Source: Egibacter rhizosphaerae (lineage in GTDB: Bacteria; Actinomycetota; Nitriliruptoria; Euzebyales; Egibacteraceae). Taken from it: DNA of 64,000 nucleotides. The stretch's first letter is position 1; the number at the start of each line of letters is the position of its first letter. Where the stretch lies: positions 2,914,001 to 2,978,000 of the forward strand of contig NZ_CP036402.1 of assembly GCF_004322855.1 (NCBI RefSeq). The letters run 5' to 3'. The position numbers and the translations under genes were made by a program. Below, piece after piece: positions 8,927 to 17,801 of this stretch. The notes under the pieces are model-generated. The model was not told where the DNA came from and did no database searches. It saw nothing but the letters and a program-made list of their open reading frames with translations.

Positions 8927-9592
8927 ATGGGCCGCACCATCGGCGTGATCCACGCCACCACGCTCTCGCTCGAACCGATGTCGGCCGCGCTCGAGCGCGC
9001 CCTGCCGGACGCGGGGGTCCGCAATGTGCTCGACGACTCCCTTCTCACCGACCTGCAGGCGGCCGGGGAGCTCACCGATGCGTTGCGCGCGCGCATCGAG
9101 CGCTTGATCGAGCACCTGCTGCACGACGGCGTCGACGCGGTCCAGCTCGCCTGCTCGGGCTTCGCGCCCGTCGTCGACGCGGCCCGGGACCGGCACGCGG
9201 TCCCGATCCACAAGCCCGACGACGCGATGTACCGGGAGGTGGTGGCCGCCGGCTACGGACACGTCGGGATCCTTGGCACCGTGCCCGCGGCGCTCGAGCT
9301 CGCGGCCGGACAGGTGGCGGCGTTCGGGCGCGAGGCCGGTCGGGAGGTCACGGTCACCACCGTGTGCCGACCGGAGGGCATGGCGGCCGCGCAGGCCGGC
9401 GACGACGAGCGCCTCGAGCAGGCGATGACCGACGCGGCCCGCGAGGCGATCGCGGAGGGCGCGGACGGCTTGGCGCTCGCGCAGTACTCGCTCGCGCGCG
9501 CGGCGGGGCCGGTCACCGGCGCGGCCGAGGGCCGGCCGGTGCACACGGGGCCCGACGCTGCCGCGGCACGGCTTGAGCGCGCGCTGCGATGA
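8927..9592 (+). CDS. Asp/Glu racemase superfamily protein lacking the second catalytic Cys
   Basis: A 221-residue protein with the fold of the Asp/Glu/hydantoin racemase and maleate isomerase superfamily. The first catalytic cysteine is present in LACSGFAP (Cys76). At the place of the second, the sequence reads LALAQYSLARAA with Tyr187 where the family normally has Cys. The only other cysteine is Cys147, away from the usual site. Either this is a divergent isomerase using one cysteine (decarboxylase-like members also use one) or it has lost racemase activity. The good ribosome site GGGAGG precedes the ATG, and its stop overlaps the next MFS start by 4 bp. Confidence 0.78.
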   Translation: MGRTIGVIHATTLSLEPMSAALERALPDAGVRNVLDDSLLTDLQAAGELTDALRARIERLIEHLLHDGVDAVQLACSGFAPVVDAARDRHAVPIHKPDDAMYREVVAAGYGHVGILGTVPAALELAAGQVAAFGREAGREVTVTTVCRPEGMAAAQAGDDERLEQAMTDAAREAIAEGADGLALAQYSLARAAGPVTGAAEGRPVHTGPDAAAARLERALR

Positions 9593-10833
9593 GCGATCCC
9601 GACGGCGACCAGCCCGCCGGCCCGGGCACATCGGAACAGATGCGGCTCGCCCCCGGGCAGCTCGTCGCGCTCGGGTTGGCGATCGCGGTGTGCGCCTCCC
9701 TGCCGATGCTGCTCACCGGCGCCCTGGCCGTGCAGATCCGCGCCGATCTCGGCTTCGGCGCCACCGGCATCGGTGCGGGGGTCGCGGCGTTCTTCGTCGC
9801 CGGGTCCCTGGGATCGGTGGCGCTCGGCCGCGTCGTCGAGCGGGTCGGTGGCCGCCGTGGGCTGCAGCTCGCTGCCACGCTGGCCGCCACGAGCCTGTTG
9901 GGCGTCGCGGCGTTCGGGCAGGGCATCGTCCCCCTGCTGGCGTTCCTCGCCTTCGGGGGGCTCGCGAACGCGGCGGCCCATCCGGCGACCAACCTCGTCC
10001 TGATGCGCGGGGTGCGGGAGCGTCGCCGCGGGCTGGTGTTCGGGATCAAGCAGTCCGCGATCCCCGTCGCGTCCCTGCTCGGCGGCCTCGCGGTCCCGGC
10101 CATCGGGCTCACGGTCGGGTGGCGTTGGGCGTTCGCCGGCGCGGGTGTGGTGGCGCTGCTCCTCGCGGCGACCGTGCCGCACGACATCGCGCGGATCGCA
10201 CCGCGCCGTGTGCCCGACGGCTCGCAGCTGGTCGACCGCTTGGGGCCTGCGAGGGCGCCTTTGCTCGTGGTCACGGTCGCGGCCGCGTTCGCGGCGCTCG
10301 CCGCCAACCCGCTCGCGGGGTTCCTCACCATCACGTACGTCGACGCCGACGTCTCGGAAGCGGCGGCAGGCTGGCTGCTGGCGCTCAGCAGCGCGATCGG
10401 GGTGTCCGCTCGCGTGACGGTGGGCTGGCTCGCGGACCGGTTCACGCGCCTGCGCCTGGGTGCGGTGGGAGCGCTCCTGCTCGGCGGTGCGGGTTCGTTC
10501 GGGCTGCTCGCGACCGGGCAGACGCTGCCGGTCGTCCTCGGCGCCTTCCTCGGCTACGCCCTCGGTTGGGGGTGGCCCGGTCTGCTGAACTTCTCCGTCT
10601 CGTCCGCGCGGGCGCAGGCACCGGCCGCCGCGACCGGCATCGTGCAGACCGGCATCTACTTCGGCGCCGCGGTCGGGCCGCTCGGGTTCGGGCTCGTGGT
10701 CGACTGGGTGTCCCTCGGGTTCGCCTGGTGGCTGACCGCCTGTTCCGCGGTGATCGGCGGTCTGCTGATGCTCGTCGGGCACTACTGGCTGCGGCGGCGC
10801 ACTCAGCCGGAAAGGGGCGGCCATGTGGCCTGA
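9589..10833 (+). CDS. MFS transporter
   Basis: A 414-residue major facilitator permease with about twelve hydrophobic helices, a helix 2-3 loop containing RVVERVGGRRGLQ near residue 85 and HPATNLVLMRGVRERRRG near 135, typical of the cyanate/organic-anion MFS group. It begins within the ATGA overlap with the racemase-like gene and its own end overlaps the LLM gene by 11 bp. The tight packing indicates one polycistronic message. It is the second MFS of the cluster and could export or import a related acid. Confidence 0.85.
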   Translation: MSDPDGDQPAGPGTSEQMRLAPGQLVALGLAIAVCASLPMLLTGALAVQIRADLGFGATGIGAGVAAFFVAGSLGSVALGRVVERVGGRRGLQLAATLAATSLLGVAAFGQGIVPLLAFLAFGGLANAAAHPATNLVLMRGVRERRRGLVFGIKQSAIPVASLLGGLAVPAIGLTVGWRWAFAGAGVVALLLAATVPHDIARIAPRRVPDGSQLVDRLGPARAPLLVVTVAAAFAALAANPLAGFLTITYVDADVSEAAAGWLLALSSAIGVSARVTVGWLADRFTRLRLGAVGALLLGGAGSFGLLATGQTLPVVLGAFLGYALGWGWPGLLNFSVSSARAQAPAAATGIVQTGIYFGAAVGPLGFGLVVDWVSLGFAWWLTACSAVIGGLLMLVGHYWLRRRTQPERGGHVA

Positions 10834-11908
10834 TGCCGCCGGGCACGCCGATGGCGCCGGCAATGCGGACCGCGCCACGTTCTCGCTGTTCCTGTCGCAC
10901 CAGCAGCCGCCGGACCGGGACCCGCAGGCGGCCCTGGCCGAGCAGCTGGAGATGGTCGCGCACGTACGCGACCGCGGGTGGGACGGCGTGTTCACCGGTC
11001 ACCACTACCTGCTCGAGGGGGTCCGCAAGCTCCAGCCCGCCCCGTTCCTCGCGCGCCTGAGCGCCGAGACCGGCGATCTGTGCGTCGGGACCGCCGTGCT
11101 GCTGCTCGCCCTGGAGAACCCGGTCGAGGTCGCGGAGACCGTCGCCTCCCTCGACGTGCTCACGGGTGGCCGGTTCATCTTCGGCGCCGCTCTCGGCTAC
11201 CGCGAGGCCGAGTACGACGCGTTCGGCATCCCGCCCGGTGAGCGGGCGTGGCGCTTCGAGGCGAACCTCGATCTCGTGCGCCGCCTCCTGGAGGGCGAGG
11301 AGGTCACGGCCGACCTGCCCTGGTGCCGGCTCGACCGCGCCCGCCTGGCGAACCGGCCCGTCCAGCGGCCACGCCCGCCGATCTGGCTCGGCGCGAACGC
11401 GGACCGTGCGGTCGCCCGAGCCGGCCGCGCGGCGGACGCCTGGATCGTCAACCCGCACGCACGTCGGGACACGGTGGCCGGGCAGGTGCAGGTGTTCCGC
11501 TCGGCTCGGGCGGAGGCGGGCAAGCCCGACGAGCCGTTGCGGTTGCCCGCGCTCAAGGAGGTCTACTGCGCGGAGACCCGCGAGGAGGCCTGGCGAGCCT
11601 GCGCGCCCTACCTCGGGCAGAAGTACCGCGCGTACCTGTCGTGGGGGCAGGACCGGGCCATGCCCGACGGCGACACGCTCGACCTTCCCGTGGAGGAGCT
11701 CGTCGACCAGCGCTTCGTCGTCGGTTCGCCCGAGGACTGCCGCGCCGAGCTGCGGCGCTGGCGCGACGAGGCCGGCGTGGCCGCCTTCGTCCTGCGCACG
11801 GAGTGGAGCGGGATGCCGGCCGAGCTGGCCCAACGGTCCCTCGCGCTGTTGAGCGAGGAGGTTCTGCCACCGCTCAGGGCGGAGTCGCTGCCGGGGGCTC
11901 GCCAGTGA
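10823..11908 (+). CDS. LLM-class flavin-dependent oxidoreductase
   Basis: Luciferase-like monooxygenase family protein of 361 residues, using FMN or F420 as cofactor in a TIM barrel. Visible family stretches are GWDGVFTGHHYL near residue 53, VGTAVLLLALENPVEVAE near 90, DVLTGGRFIFGAALGYREAEYDAFGI near 112, and PIWLGANADRAVARAGR near 188. Which flavin it uses cannot be told. It overlaps the preceding MFS gene by 11 bp. A 111-bp gap follows it, with a short inverted repeat GTCCAGTTGGAC at 11920-11931, before the enolase-superfamily gene. Confidence 0.85.
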   Translation: MWPDAAGHADGAGNADRATFSLFLSHQQPPDRDPQAALAEQLEMVAHVRDRGWDGVFTGHHYLLEGVRKLQPAPFLARLSAETGDLCVGTAVLLLALENPVEVAETVASLDVLTGGRFIFGAALGYREAEYDAFGIPPGERAWRFEANLDLVRRLLEGEEVTADLPWCRLDRARLANRPVQRPRPPIWLGANADRAVARAGRAADAWIVNPHARRDTVAGQVQVFRSARAEAGKPDEPLRLPALKEVYCAETREEAWRACAPYLGQKYRAYLSWGQDRAMPDGDTLDLPVEELVDQRFVVGSPEDCRAELRRWRDEAGVAAFVLRTEWSGMPAELAQRSLALLSEEVLPPLRAESLPGARQ

Positions 11909-12019
11909 GGGTCGTGTCAGTCCAGTTGGACCGCGCTGCCCGACCGCTCGTTCCTTCCCCGGAGACCCATCGGTCGTCGACCCTCGACCAGCCCACCCGA
12001 CCACGAGACAGGAGCCGCC

Positions 12020-13183
12020 ATGGTTGCGATCACCCGCCTGGAGACCCACATCGTGGACGTCCCGCTGAAGCGCGTGTTCCTCGTCGCGCAGCGCCCGATC
12101 GCCCGCGCGACCGAGGTCGTCGTGAAGGTCCACACCGACGAGGGCGTGACCGGCGTCGGGCACGCGCACGGCACCCCGCTGGAGCGTGTCGCCGAGATCA
12201 TCCAGACCCAGCTGGGTCCGTTGCTCGTCGGTGAGGACCCCCGCGACATCGAGCGCCACTGGCAGCGCATGTTCGCGACCACGACGAGCCGCAGCGCCGT
12301 CCTGGCGGCGAACTCGGGATCGAGCTACCCGAAGGGCGCCGGGCGTCCCCAGGTGATGTCGGCGATCGGTGGCATCGACATCGCGCTGTGGGACCTGCTG
12401 GGCAAGCTCACCGGGCTGCCGACGTGGCGGTTGCTGGGAGGCTGCAGGTCGCGGGTGCCAGCCTACGCGACCGCGGGGTACTACCGGGAGGAGGGCGAGT
12501 CCTACGCTGAGCTGGCCAAGGAGTTCGAGGGCCTCGCCGCCGACGGCTTCCGTCGCGTGAAGCTGAAGGTCGGCGGGGTCGAACCCGAGGAGGACGTGAA
12601 GCGCGCGCAGGTCGTGCGCGACGCGATCGGCCCCGACGTCGCCCTCGCGGTCGATGCGAGCCAGGGCTGGGACGTGCAGGAGGCCGTGCGGGCCGGCAAG
12701 GGCTTCGCCGGGCTCGGCGTCGATTGGTACGAGGAGCCGGTCAGCTGGTACGACGACATCGCCGGGATCGCCGACATGGCGCGGTACGTGCCGATCCCCG
12801 TCTGCTCCGGCGAGAGCGAGTACACCAAGCAGGGCGTGCGCGACCTCATCATTCGCGCGGGGATCGCGATCGCGAACTTCGACTGCACGAAGGCGGGCGG
12901 CTTCACCGAGGGCCGCAAGATCGCCGGCATGTGCGAGGCCCACAACGTGGCGTTCGCCCCGCACCACGCGGCGCAGGCCCACGCGCACCTCACCGCCGGG
13001 GTGCCGAACGGCATGACGGTCGAGCTGCACCCGGACCCGGACCGCGATCCCCTGTGGGACGCGCTCTACCCGGGGCGTCCCGAGCTGTACGACGGCGACC
13101 TCGTGCTGTCGGACCGCCCGGGGCTCGGCTACGAGATCGACGAGGAGGCGCTCGCGCGCTTCGGCACCCCCTACGACGGTTAG
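12020..13183 (+). CDS. Mandelate racemase/muconate lactonizing enzyme family protein
   Basis: Enolase-superfamily enzyme of 387 residues that abstracts a proton alpha to a carboxylate with a divalent metal. Catalytic and metal sites are visible: KLK (181-183), Asp212 in AVDASQGW, Glu238 in WYEEP, Glu265 in SGES, an Asp288 region before KAGG, and His315-His316 in FAPHHAAQAHAH. Members include acid-sugar dehydratases and racemases. The start has a strong ribosome site (ACAGGAG, 6 bp before the ATG). It is followed after 9 bp by a 2-hydroxyacid dehydrogenase. The pair could dehydrate and then reduce or oxidise the same acid. Confidence 0.88.
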   Translation: MVAITRLETHIVDVPLKRVFLVAQRPIARATEVVVKVHTDEGVTGVGHAHGTPLERVAEIIQTQLGPLLVGEDPRDIERHWQRMFATTTSRSAVLAANSGSSYPKGAGRPQVMSAIGGIDIALWDLLGKLTGLPTWRLLGGCRSRVPAYATAGYYREEGESYAELAKEFEGLAADGFRRVKLKVGGVEPEEDVKRAQVVRDAIGPDVALAVDASQGWDVQEAVRAGKGFAGLGVDWYEEPVSWYDDIAGIADMARYVPIPVCSGESEYTKQGVRDLIIRAGIAIANFDCTKAGGFTEGRKIAGMCEAHNVAFAPHHAAQAHAHLTAGVPNGMTVELHPDPDRDPLWDALYPGRPELYDGDLVLSDRPGLGYEIDEEALARFGTPYDG

Positions 13184-13192
13184 GAGTTCCGC

Positions 13193-14230
13193 ATGGCCCG
13201 ACCCCGTGTCGCTGTCCTCGACGACTACGAGGGGGTGTTCGCTGCCTCGGAACCCGTGCGGCGGCTCGCCGGACGCGTCGACCTCGACGTGTTCGACGCG
13301 CCGTTGCCCGCTGGTCGCGAGGCCGAGGCGCTCACTCCGTACGAGATCGTCGTCGCGCTCCGCGAGCGCACGCCGTTCCCGGCCGAGCTCATCACCTCGC
13401 TGCCGAGGCTGGAGTTCGTCGCGCAGTCCGGCGGTCACGCATATCACGCGGACATGGAGGCCTTGTCCCGCCACGGGATCGTGATGGCCACGGGTCGTCC
13501 GAAGCTCGGTGGGGAGACCGCGCCCCAGCCCTCGCTGATGCCCGAGCTGGTGTTCGGGCTGTTGTTCGCGCTCGAGCGGGAGATCCCGACCCTCGACGCG
13601 GCCATGCGACGCGGCGAGTGGCCTCGTTCGCTGGGCCGCAGCGTCCACGGGCGCACGCTCGGGATCCTCGGCCTCGGCCGCCACGGCTCCGCGGTCGCCC
13701 GCGCCGCCGCCGGGTTCGGCCTGCACGTGGCGGCGTGGGGACCGACGCTCACGACGGAGCGCGCCGAGGCCGCGGGGGTCGAGCTCGTCCCCGACCTCGA
13801 CGCCCTGCTGGACCGGGCCGACATCGTGTCGATGCACCTGAAGTTGTCGGACGAGTCGCGAGGCCTGCTGGGCGAGGACCGGCTCCGGCGGATCGGTCCG
13901 CGCGGGGTACTCATCAACACCGCGCGCGGTGCGATCGTCGACGAGCGTGCGCTGGCGTCCCTGTTGCGCGCCGGCGACCTCGGCGGTGCCGCGCTGGACG
14001 TCTACGCGCACGAGCCGCTCGCGACGGACAGCCCGCTGCGCGCGCTCGACAACGTCGTGCTCACCCCGCACGTGGGATGGACGACCGACCGCAACCTCGC
14101 CGAGTTCGCCGAGGACACCGTGGCCCACGTGGAGGCCTACCTGGACGGGCGTTTGCCCGCGTCCGGCGTGGCCAACCCCGCTGCCCTGGAAGTCTCGCGT
14201 GACCGACACGGCACGCTCACCTCCGGCTGA
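13193..14230 (+). CDS. D-2-hydroxyacid dehydrogenase family protein
   Basis: NAD(P)-dependent dehydrogenase of 345 residues in the phosphoglycerate/hydroxypyruvate reductase family. The Rossmann motif is GLGRHG (160-165). The catalytic triad of the family is present: Arg245 in NTARGAIVD, Glu274 in AHEPL and His293 in TPHVGWTT. It reads 9 bp after the enolase-superfamily gene and is the last gene of the rightward acid cluster. Its 3' end overlaps the convergent DUF222-HNH gene by 14 bp. Confidence 0.9.
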   Translation: MARPRVAVLDDYEGVFAASEPVRRLAGRVDLDVFDAPLPAGREAEALTPYEIVVALRERTPFPAELITSLPRLEFVAQSGGHAYHADMEALSRHGIVMATGRPKLGGETAPQPSLMPELVFGLLFALEREIPTLDAAMRRGEWPRSLGRSVHGRTLGILGLGRHGSAVARAAAGFGLHVAAWGPTLTTERAEAAGVELVPDLDALLDRADIVSMHLKLSDESRGLLGEDRLRRIGPRGVLINTARGAIVDERALASLLRAGDLGGAALDVYAHEPLATDSPLRALDNVVLTPHVGWTTDRNLAEFAEDTVAHVEAYLDGRLPASGVANPAALEVSRDRHGTLTSG

Positions 14231-16199
14231 CGCCCGGGCCGGCACCGCCGGCCGAGCGATCACCGGTCGGCGGCCGGGCGGGACGCGCCAGGGTGTAGGT
14301 ACCGCCGGGTCGGCGGCTGACCTCCCAGCCGTGGTGGTGGATGTGCCAATGGCACTCGAAGCACACCACCACGAGGTTGTCCACGTTGGTCGGTCCGCGG
14401 TCGCGGTACCACCACGCTACGTGGTGCAGCTGGCACAGCGCGAGTCGGGCACCGCACCCGATGCAGGCCTGATCGCGGGCGATGACCGCGTCACGTTGGC
14501 GGCCGGTGGGCTGTCGACGGGTTCGGCCGGCGTCGAGGACCTCGCCGTTGCGCGTGGTGACGGCGGCGAACTCGGCGTCGCAGCAGATGAGCTGAGCGGT
14601 CTCGGAGGAGATCTCTCCGGCGCCGTCCAGCCGGCTGGGTTGCGCATCGGGGTGCCCGTGCAGCGCCTCGGGGCTGGTCAGCAGCAGGACCCGGGTGCTG
14701 GCGTGGAGGAGGTCGGGTAGGCCACCCGCTTCGATCGTGCGGCGGGCGAGGGCGATGAGCGCGTCGTACTGCCGCTGGTTGCGTGAGCGTCCACCGCCGG
14801 TCGCGTGTCCCCGGTCGTCGGGATCCCCTCGCCGGGGACCGCCACCGCGATGCTGGGGGCCGCGGCCGTCGCGGGTGCTGCCACGCGAGTCCCGGGACTC
14901 GCGACCGTCACGGGTGCTGCCACGCGAGCCCTGGGATGCGCGACCGTCGCGAGTGGCCTCGCCGTGCTGATCCGGTTGCCCCTGCTCGTCGCCTGGTGAG
15001 CCTCCCGCCCCCTGTTCCTCGTGCTGCGCGTTCTGCACCGCCGGATCGGTGCTCCCGGCTGTCGCCGGCCGCGCGAGCGCGTCCAGCACGGTCCGGAGCT
15101 GGGCGACACCGTGCGGGTCGGCCCGACCGCCGAAGCGGTAGGTGCCGTCCGCGTCGGGACGTTGCGAGATCCACAGCTCGCGGTTGGCGAAGGCGCGGCG
15201 GTCACGGTCGCCGAGCCGATCCGGGTCGAGCTGCTGTCGCCACTGTTCGAGCCGCCGACGTAGCTCGGCGCGATCGCCGTTGGCCGCGTTCTCGCCGGCG
15301 AGACGGTCGAGCTCGGCGCGGGCCCGCTCGCGTTCGTGCTCCCGGTCCTGCTCGTCGTCGGGCTGCTCCGACTGGCCGTTGTGGCCCGCAGGGTCCGCCG
15401 CGCCAGCGTCGTGTTCACCCGAGTCGCTCGCGCCGTGCTCCTGCGTGGAAGCGCCGTCATCGCCCGCCGTGCGGTCGTCGCTACGCCCGTCATCGCCCGC
15501 CGTGCCGCCGTCGCCACGCCCGTCACCGCCCCCACCCTGGTCACCACCGCCGCGTTCACCGGCGCCATCGTGGTCGTCGTCATCGCCGGCGGTGTGCGGG
15601 CGGGTCCCGCCGTCCCCACCTTGTCCGGCGGTGCCCGCGCCGCTGCCCTGGTCACCATCGGCGGGCGTCGGCTGGTTTCGCAGCTCGCGCCAGGCCTCGA
15701 CCGCGACCGTCGCGTGCCCCTCGGAGCAGTCCCCGGCGGCCAGGAGCGCGCGCGTCTCGGGAAGCTCCTGCAGCCCGAGCGCCGTACGGACCTCCTTCAG
15801 GGCTTCCGGGCGCGTGCGGCCCAGTCGGTCGGCGAGCCACCGCACCGTCGATCCGGCGCCGCCGGCGAGGTAGGCGCTGCGGTGGTCGATCTCGGCGACG
15901 CGGCGGAGGCGCTCGGCAGCGAGCTGGCGCTCCAGCTGCACGAGCTCCTCCACGCTGGCGAGGAGCTCGGCATCGCTGATCGCGCCCGACAACGGGTCCC
16001 GGGCCAGCTCGGCGATCGCAGCGCGGATGCGCCCGAGCGGAGAGGGCGCCGCGTCCCGATCCTCGGTGTCGTCCCGAGCGTCCCCCGTCGCGCGCGCACG
16101 AGCATCACCGGCAGGCGCATCGTGGCCCACGCCCCGCGCGTGGGCATCGAAGGGAGGCGCCGCCTCGCTCGCCAGGACTGCTGAACTCATGTTCGACAT
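14217..16199 (-). CDS. DUF222-HNH endonuclease-like protein with repetitive acidic linker
   Basis: A 660-residue protein of the actinobacterial DUF222 plus HNH family (the type found in mycobacterial REP13E12 elements). The N-terminal half holds the DUF222 helical region (AELLASVEELVQLERQLAAER near residue 70). A long low-complexity linker rich in Gly, Asp, Arg and Ser lies in the middle. The C-terminal HNH/zinc-finger region has DQACIGCG, LHHVAWWYRDRG and VVCFECHWHIHHH with two Cys pairs. The linker includes 13-residue repeats. The ATG at 16199 is used; GTG at 16211 and ATG at 16190 are alternatives with no clear ribosome site. Such genes are multicopy in actinobacteria and may be mobile or recombinogenic; function is unknown. 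Confidence 0.85.
   Translation of the reverse strand: MSNMSSAVLASEAAPPFDAHARGVGHDAPAGDARARATGDARDDTEDRDAAPSPLGRIRAAIAELARDPLSGAISDAELLASVEELVQLERQLAAERLRRVAEIDHRSAYLAGGAGSTVRWLADRLGRTRPEALKEVRTALGLQELPETRALLAAGDCSEGHATVAVEAWRELRNQPTPADGDQGSGAGTAGQGGDGGTRPHTAGDDDDHDGAGERGGGDQGGGGDGRGDGGTAGDDGRSDDRTAGDDGASTQEHGASDSGEHDAGAADPAGHNGQSEQPDDEQDREHERERARAELDRLAGENAANGDRAELRRRLEQWRQQLDPDRLGDRDRRAFANRELWISQRPDADGTYRFGGRADPHGVAQLRTVLDALARPATAGSTDPAVQNAQHEEQGAGGSPGDEQGQPDQHGEATRDGRASQGSRGSTRDGRESRDSRGSTRDGRGPQHRGGGPRRGDPDDRGHATGGGRSRNQRQYDALIALARRTIEAGGLPDLLHASTRVLLLTSPEALHGHPDAQPSRLDGAGEISSETAQLICCDAEFAAVTTRNGEVLDAGRTRRQPTGRQRDAVIARDQACIGCGARLALCQLHHVAWWYRDRGPTNVDNLVVVCFECHWHIHHHGWEVSRRPGGTYTLARPARPPTGDRSAGGAGPGVSRR
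14866..14960. repeat. 39-bp in-frame tandem repeat inside the HNH gene
   Basis: Units start at 14866 and 14905, with a partial third at 14944. On the minus strand they encode the 13-residue repeat STRDGRESRDSRG. The repeat lies in the flexible linker between the DUF222 and HNH parts and keeps the frame, so copy-number change would only alter linker length. Confidence 0.8.
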
Positions 16200-16342
16200 G
16201 ATACGTACCACATCGCATCATGTCAACCATCCACACAGGTTCATGTGGATGTTGGCTTGGAATCTTCTTGCAATGCCTCTGCATACCAACTCGATGCGGC
16301 GTGGATCACGCGCGCGCCGCGCGTCGGTTAGGGTCCGGGGCC

Positions 16343-17674
16343 ATGACGACACCCGCATGGCGCATCGAGCCGGGCGATCCGCTACGCGGAGAGGTGCGGG
16401 TGCGGGGCTCGAAGAACGCGGTGACCAAGCACATGGTCGCGGCCCTCATGGCCGACGGACCGAGCACCGTCGAGAACGCTCCCGACGTGGGGGACGTCGG
16501 GATCACCCGGGACATCCTGCGCTCGCTGGGTGCCGAGGTCGAGACCGACGAGGACCGGATCACCGTGGCTCCCGGGCCGATTCCCGAGCCGTCGGTCGGG
16601 ATGTCGTTCTCGGGGCTCAACCGCATCCCGATCCTGCTGATCGGCCCGCTGCTGCACCGCGCGGGGGAGGCGTTCGTCCCCTTCGTCGGCGGCGACCGGA
16701 TCGGTGCCCGGCCCGTCGATTTCCACATCTCGGCGCTGCGGTCGATGGGTGCCGAGGTCGACGTGCTCGAGGACGGCATCCGCGCCCGTACCACGGGCTT
16801 GCGAGGGGCCTCGATCGCGTTGCCCTACCCGAGCGTCGGGGCGACGGAGACCGTGCTGTTGGCGGGTGCGCTCGCTCGGGGTCGGACGGTGGTCAGGGGC
16901 GCGGCGACCGAGCCCGAGGTGGTCGAGCTCGCGCTGTTGTTGCAGCGCATGGGCGCACGGATCTCGTTCATGCCCGATCGGCGCGTGATCATCGAGGGTG
17001 TGGACCGGCTGAGTGGGGCACACGCCACTCTGGCCGGGGACCGCAACGAGGCGTTCAGCTACCTCGTGGCCGGTCTACTGACCGGTGGCTCGGTCAAGGT
17101 CGCGGGTTGTGCCCAGGATCGCCTCGTGACGGCCATCACGACCCTCTCGAGGATGGGGGCGGACCTCGAGATCACCGATGACTGGATCATGGCGTCCGCG
17201 CCGCACGGGCTCGGTCCTGCGGCGGTGGAGACGGACACGCATCCCGGGTTCATGACCGATTGGCAGACCCCGCTGATGGTGCTATTCACCCAGGCCGAGG
17301 GTCTCTCGGTGCTCCACGAGACCGTCTACGAGAACCGGTTCGTCTACGTGCCCGCGCTCCAGGAGATGGGTTGCGAGATCGAGCTGTTCGACACCTGCCT
17401 CGGCGGTCCGGGATGCCGGTTCCATGACACGGGATCGGTGCACTCCGCGGTCGTGCGGGGGCCCTCGAAGCTCCGGGGCGCGGAGGTGGAGGTGCCCGAC
17501 GTCCGCGCGGGGTTCTCGTCGGTCATCGCCGCGGCCGCTGCTGACGGAGCGAGCGTGCTGCGTGGCATCCACCACCTGGAGCGCGGCTACCACCGTCCGG
17601 CCGAGCAGCTCGCGAGCATCGGGCTGCGGCTCGAACGCCAGGAGCGGGACGAGGCCGGACAAAGCGGGCGGTGA
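16343..17674 (+). CDS. murA: UDP-N-acetylglucosamine 1-carboxyvinyltransferase with Asp at the fosfomycin site
   Basis: Cytoplasmic EPSP-synthase-fold enzyme that transfers enolpyruvyl from PEP to UDP-GlcNAc, the first committed step of peptidoglycan synthesis. The 443 residues carry the SKNAVTK motif (23-29; Lys24, Asn25 bind substrate) and the loop VGGDRIGARPVDFH. In most bacteria that loop has Cys (Cys115 in E. coli), the residue alkylated by fosfomycin; here it is Asp118, as in mycobacteria and Chlamydia, which gives intrinsic resistance. The ATG at 16343 follows GGGGCC and starts the domain directly; upstream in-frame codons lie over the promoter side. It stands alone, followed by a terminator shared with the convergent glpK. 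It could be a MurA paralogue if another copy exists elsewhere. Confidence 0.88.
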   Translation: MTTPAWRIEPGDPLRGEVRVRGSKNAVTKHMVAALMADGPSTVENAPDVGDVGITRDILRSLGAEVETDEDRITVAPGPIPEPSVGMSFSGLNRIPILLIGPLLHRAGEAFVPFVGGDRIGARPVDFHISALRSMGAEVDVLEDGIRARTTGLRGASIALPYPSVGATETVLLAGALARGRTVVRGAATEPEVVELALLLQRMGARISFMPDRRVIIEGVDRLSGAHATLAGDRNEAFSYLVAGLLTGGSVKVAGCAQDRLVTAITTLSRMGADLEITDDWIMASAPHGLGPAAVETDTHPGFMTDWQTPLMVLFTQAEGLSVLHETVYENRFVYVPALQEMGCEIELFDTCLGGPGCRFHDTGSVHSAVVRGPSKLRGAEVEVPDVRAGFSSVIAAAAADGASVLRGIHHLERGYHRPAEQLASIGLRLERQERDEAGQSGR

Positions 17675-17733
17675 CCCGGCGTCGAGGTCGCCAGCGACGC
17701 ACCGAGCGGCGCACGGCCGAGCACGGCGCACGC

Positions 17734-17760
17734 AGGGGCCGCCCCGATGAGGCGGCCCCT
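17734..17760. terminator. Hairpin between convergent murA and glpK
   Basis: A perfect 10-bp stem (AGGGGCCGCC at 17734-17743 with its complement at 17751-17760) and 7-base loop lies between the stops of murA and glpK. Being symmetric, it could terminate from both sides. Confidence 0.7.
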
Positions 17761-17801
17761 GGTCGTGTGGGCGCGGGCCGAACCGTCCCGCTCGACACGG
17801 C

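Noticed and set aside
10442-14263. A very long open frame on the minus strand opposite the LLM, enolase-superfamily and dehydrogenase genes
   Set aside because: It is antisense to well-supported genes and has no recognisable domain. In DNA this GC-rich, stop codons are rare in shadow frames.
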